Below are positions 6,080 to 7,162 of a stretch of 7,162 nt of DNA, one piece after another. This DNA is from Bacillota bacterium (GTDB lineage Bacteria > Bacillota > Clostridia > Lachnospirales > Anaerotignaceae). The stretch is taken from assembly GCA_023413275.1 (NCBI GenBank), contig JAEZPX010000068.1, positions 1-7,162 on the forward strand, read 5' to 3'. The notes under the pieces are model-generated. The model searched no databases, was not told where the DNA came from, and saw only the letters and a program-made list of their open reading frames with translations. The translations under genes and the position numbers were made by a program. Position 1 is the first letter of the stretch. Each line of letters begins with the position of its first letter.

Positions 6080-6458
6080 ATGAATATTGTTAAATTGAAT
6101 AATAATTTTAAAAATAAAGACGAAAAATTGACAGAGGTTTACAGAGGGAAACGCAAATCTATCTAGAATATTTGAAATATACATAATAATTTCATTTTAT
6201 TTTTAAAATATTTGTAGTTTTTTGTTGGTTCAAAAAAAGAATAATATTTTTTATTTCCCAAGAAATAGTGTGTTTTTTCTCGTTTTTAATGGTAAAAAAA
6301 TCGCAAACATCCAAGCTTATTTGCTATGAGGATTCTTTCATAGTTTTTAATAAGTATTAAACATAAAAGCTATCTATAAAAAAAGATTGAAAGGGGGCAG
6401 GATTGCGAAACGGGATTGGAAAAGGAAGCTATTTACTAACAAGGGAAGGTGAGCGTTA
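6080..6458 (+). other. Long AT-rich leader of the dihydropyrimidinase transcript
   Basis: About 380 bases separate the predicted transcription start from the ATG at 6459. The stretch is very AT-rich and contains a 13-base palindrome (6168-6180) and a hairpin followed by T's (6324-6348). A possible 28-codon frame runs from 6080 to 6166, without a ribosome binding site. No known riboswitch class was recognised. The last part before the ATG is purine-rich, with AAGGTGA about six bases upstream of the start. Confidence 0.5.
6324..6348 (+). terminator. Weak terminator-like hairpin (possible attenuator)
   Basis: CTATGA (6324-6329) pairs with TCATAG (6338-6343) around an 8-base loop, followed directly by TTTTT (6344-6348). 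The stem is short and A/T-rich, so unaided termination would be weak. A neighbouring GCAAA/TTTGC pairing (6303-6307 with 6320-6324) shares a base with it and may compete. Confidence 0.3.
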
Positions 6459-7162
6459 ATGGACTTAATGATTAAAAACGGTACTATTGTAACAGAAAAA
6501 GAAATGTTTCGAGGCGATATTGCTGTGAAAGACGGAATCATTGCTGCAATTGGAAAGAACCTTTCAGACATTCCTTGTGATACCATTGTGGATGCGGAAG
6601 GAAAGCTTGTTTTGCCGGGTGCGATTGATGCACATACCCATTTGGCAATGCCCTTTGGCGGAACAATTTCTGCAGATGGATACTATGCAGGAACAAGAGC
6701 GGCAGCCTGTGGAGGAACAACCACGGTTTTTGATTTTGCGTTGCAAGACTTTAACGAAAAAATGTTAGATGTAGTAAAAAGAAGAGATGCCCTTGCGGCG
6801 CCCGAAGCGGCTGTGGATTATGCCTTCCACGTTGGCGTAAAGGACGTTCATGGTGATCTCTTGGATTCTATGAAAGAGGCCGTAGAATTTGGTGTTCCAT
6901 CCTTTAAAGTTTTTATGGTTTATGATTTTGGTGTAACAGACGGTGTTTTTTATCAGGTTCTAGAAAAAGCAAAAGAAATAGGCGCACTTATTTGTGTTCA
7001 TGCAGAGAATAATGAACTGGTAAATACTTTAGTAGAAAGATATACTTCCGAAGGAAAAACGGCTCCATGGTATCATTATATGTCTCGTCCTGAGTTTGTA
7101 GAGGCGGAAGCGGACTTTAGAGCTATATCATGGGCGAAATCTTTAAATGCCCCTCTTTACAT
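6459..7162 (+). CDS. hydA: Dihydropyrimidinase / hydantoinase (3'-truncated)
   Basis: Cyclic amidohydrolase that opens 5,6-dihydrouracil or dihydrothymine (or hydantoins) to N-carbamoyl amino acids with a two-metal centre. The frame is open from the ATG at 6459 to the window edge, 234 whole residues of an expected 450-480. Metal-site residues visible are H59 and H61 in DAHTH (57-61), the lysine that becomes carboxylated, K150 in SFKVFM, and H181 in VHAEN. Y155 in the FKVFMVY segment matches the substrate-recognition tyrosine of D-hydantoinases. The remaining ligands (a His and an Asp) would lie beyond the window. The start is supported by AAGGTGA about six bases upstream. Allantoinase and dihydroorotase are less likely given the PGAIDAHTHLAMPFGGTISADGY context. 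It lies downstream of the 19-base-spacer promoter and divergent from merR. Confidence 0.9.
   Translation, partial: MDLMIKNGTIVTEKEMFRGDIAVKDGIIAAIGKNLSDIPCDTIVDAEGKLVLPGAIDAHTHLAMPFGGTISADGYYAGTRAAACGGTTTVFDFALQDFNEKMLDVVKRRDALAAPEAAVDYAFHVGVKDVHGDLLDSMKEAVEFGVPSFKVFMVYDFGVTDGVFYQVLEKAKEIGALICVHAENNELVNTLVERYTSEGKTAPWYHYMSRPEFVEAEADFRAISWAKSLNAPLY

Noticed and set aside
6127..6132. TTGACA near 6128 as a second hydA promoter
   Set aside because: The bases at the correct distance (around ACGCAA) do not resemble a -10 box.
6080..6166. 28-codon frame in the hydA leader as a real gene
   Set aside because: No ribosome binding site, Lys/Asn-rich composition as expected by chance in AT-rich DNA, and no recognisable peptide type; mentioned only as a possible leader element.

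Overview
The window looks like part of a chromosome from a low-GC, strictly anaerobic member of the Clostridia. The coding regions are AT-leaning, ribosome binding sites are strong and purine-rich (GGGGAGGA, GGAGG, AGGGG), and the intergenic DNA is very AT-rich. The electron-transfer flavoprotein is of the type found in clostridial acyl-CoA reductase systems. Species cannot be fixed from the sequence alone.

Layout: bases 2-4611 (+ strand) hold a tight six-gene run: the end of etfB (its first few codons lie outside the window), etfA, a type III (CaiB/BaiF) CoA-transferase, two small hotdog-fold proteins resembling beta-alanyl-CoA / 3-aminobutyryl-CoA ammonia-lyases, and a small nitroreductase-family flavoprotein. 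Gaps are 4-49 bases, so this reads as one operon. Bases 4612-4955 hold no gene but are rich in hairpins and end in a strong intrinsic terminator between convergent genes. A MerR-family regulator with a GyrI-like ligand-binding domain lies on the minus strand (4956-5816). Its promoter region is shared, back to back, with a dihydropyrimidinase/hydantoinase gene that starts at 6459 and runs off the right edge. Between them are two recognisable sigma-A promoters. The one facing merR has a standard 17-base spacer and a palindrome in it. The one facing the dihydropyrimidinase has a 19-base spacer, the classic mark of a promoter activated by a MerR-type protein. It would give a leader of about 380 bases.

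How the genes fit together (inference): dihydropyrimidinase opens dihydrouracil (or dihydrothymine) to an N-carbamoyl beta-amino acid. After removal of the carbamoyl group by an enzyme not in this window, beta-alanine would be activated to beta-alanyl-CoA by the CoA-transferase. The hotdog pair would eliminate ammonia to give acryloyl-CoA, and an acyl-CoA dehydrogenase/reductase (expected just upstream) working with EtfAB would reduce this to propionyl-CoA. Propionyl-CoA would return CoA to the transferase. The locus therefore reads as a candidate pyrimidine/beta-alanine to propionate fermentation module.

The most unusual point is that the two ammonia-lyase-like proteins keep complementary halves of the family motif set, which suggests an obligate heteromeric enzyme.
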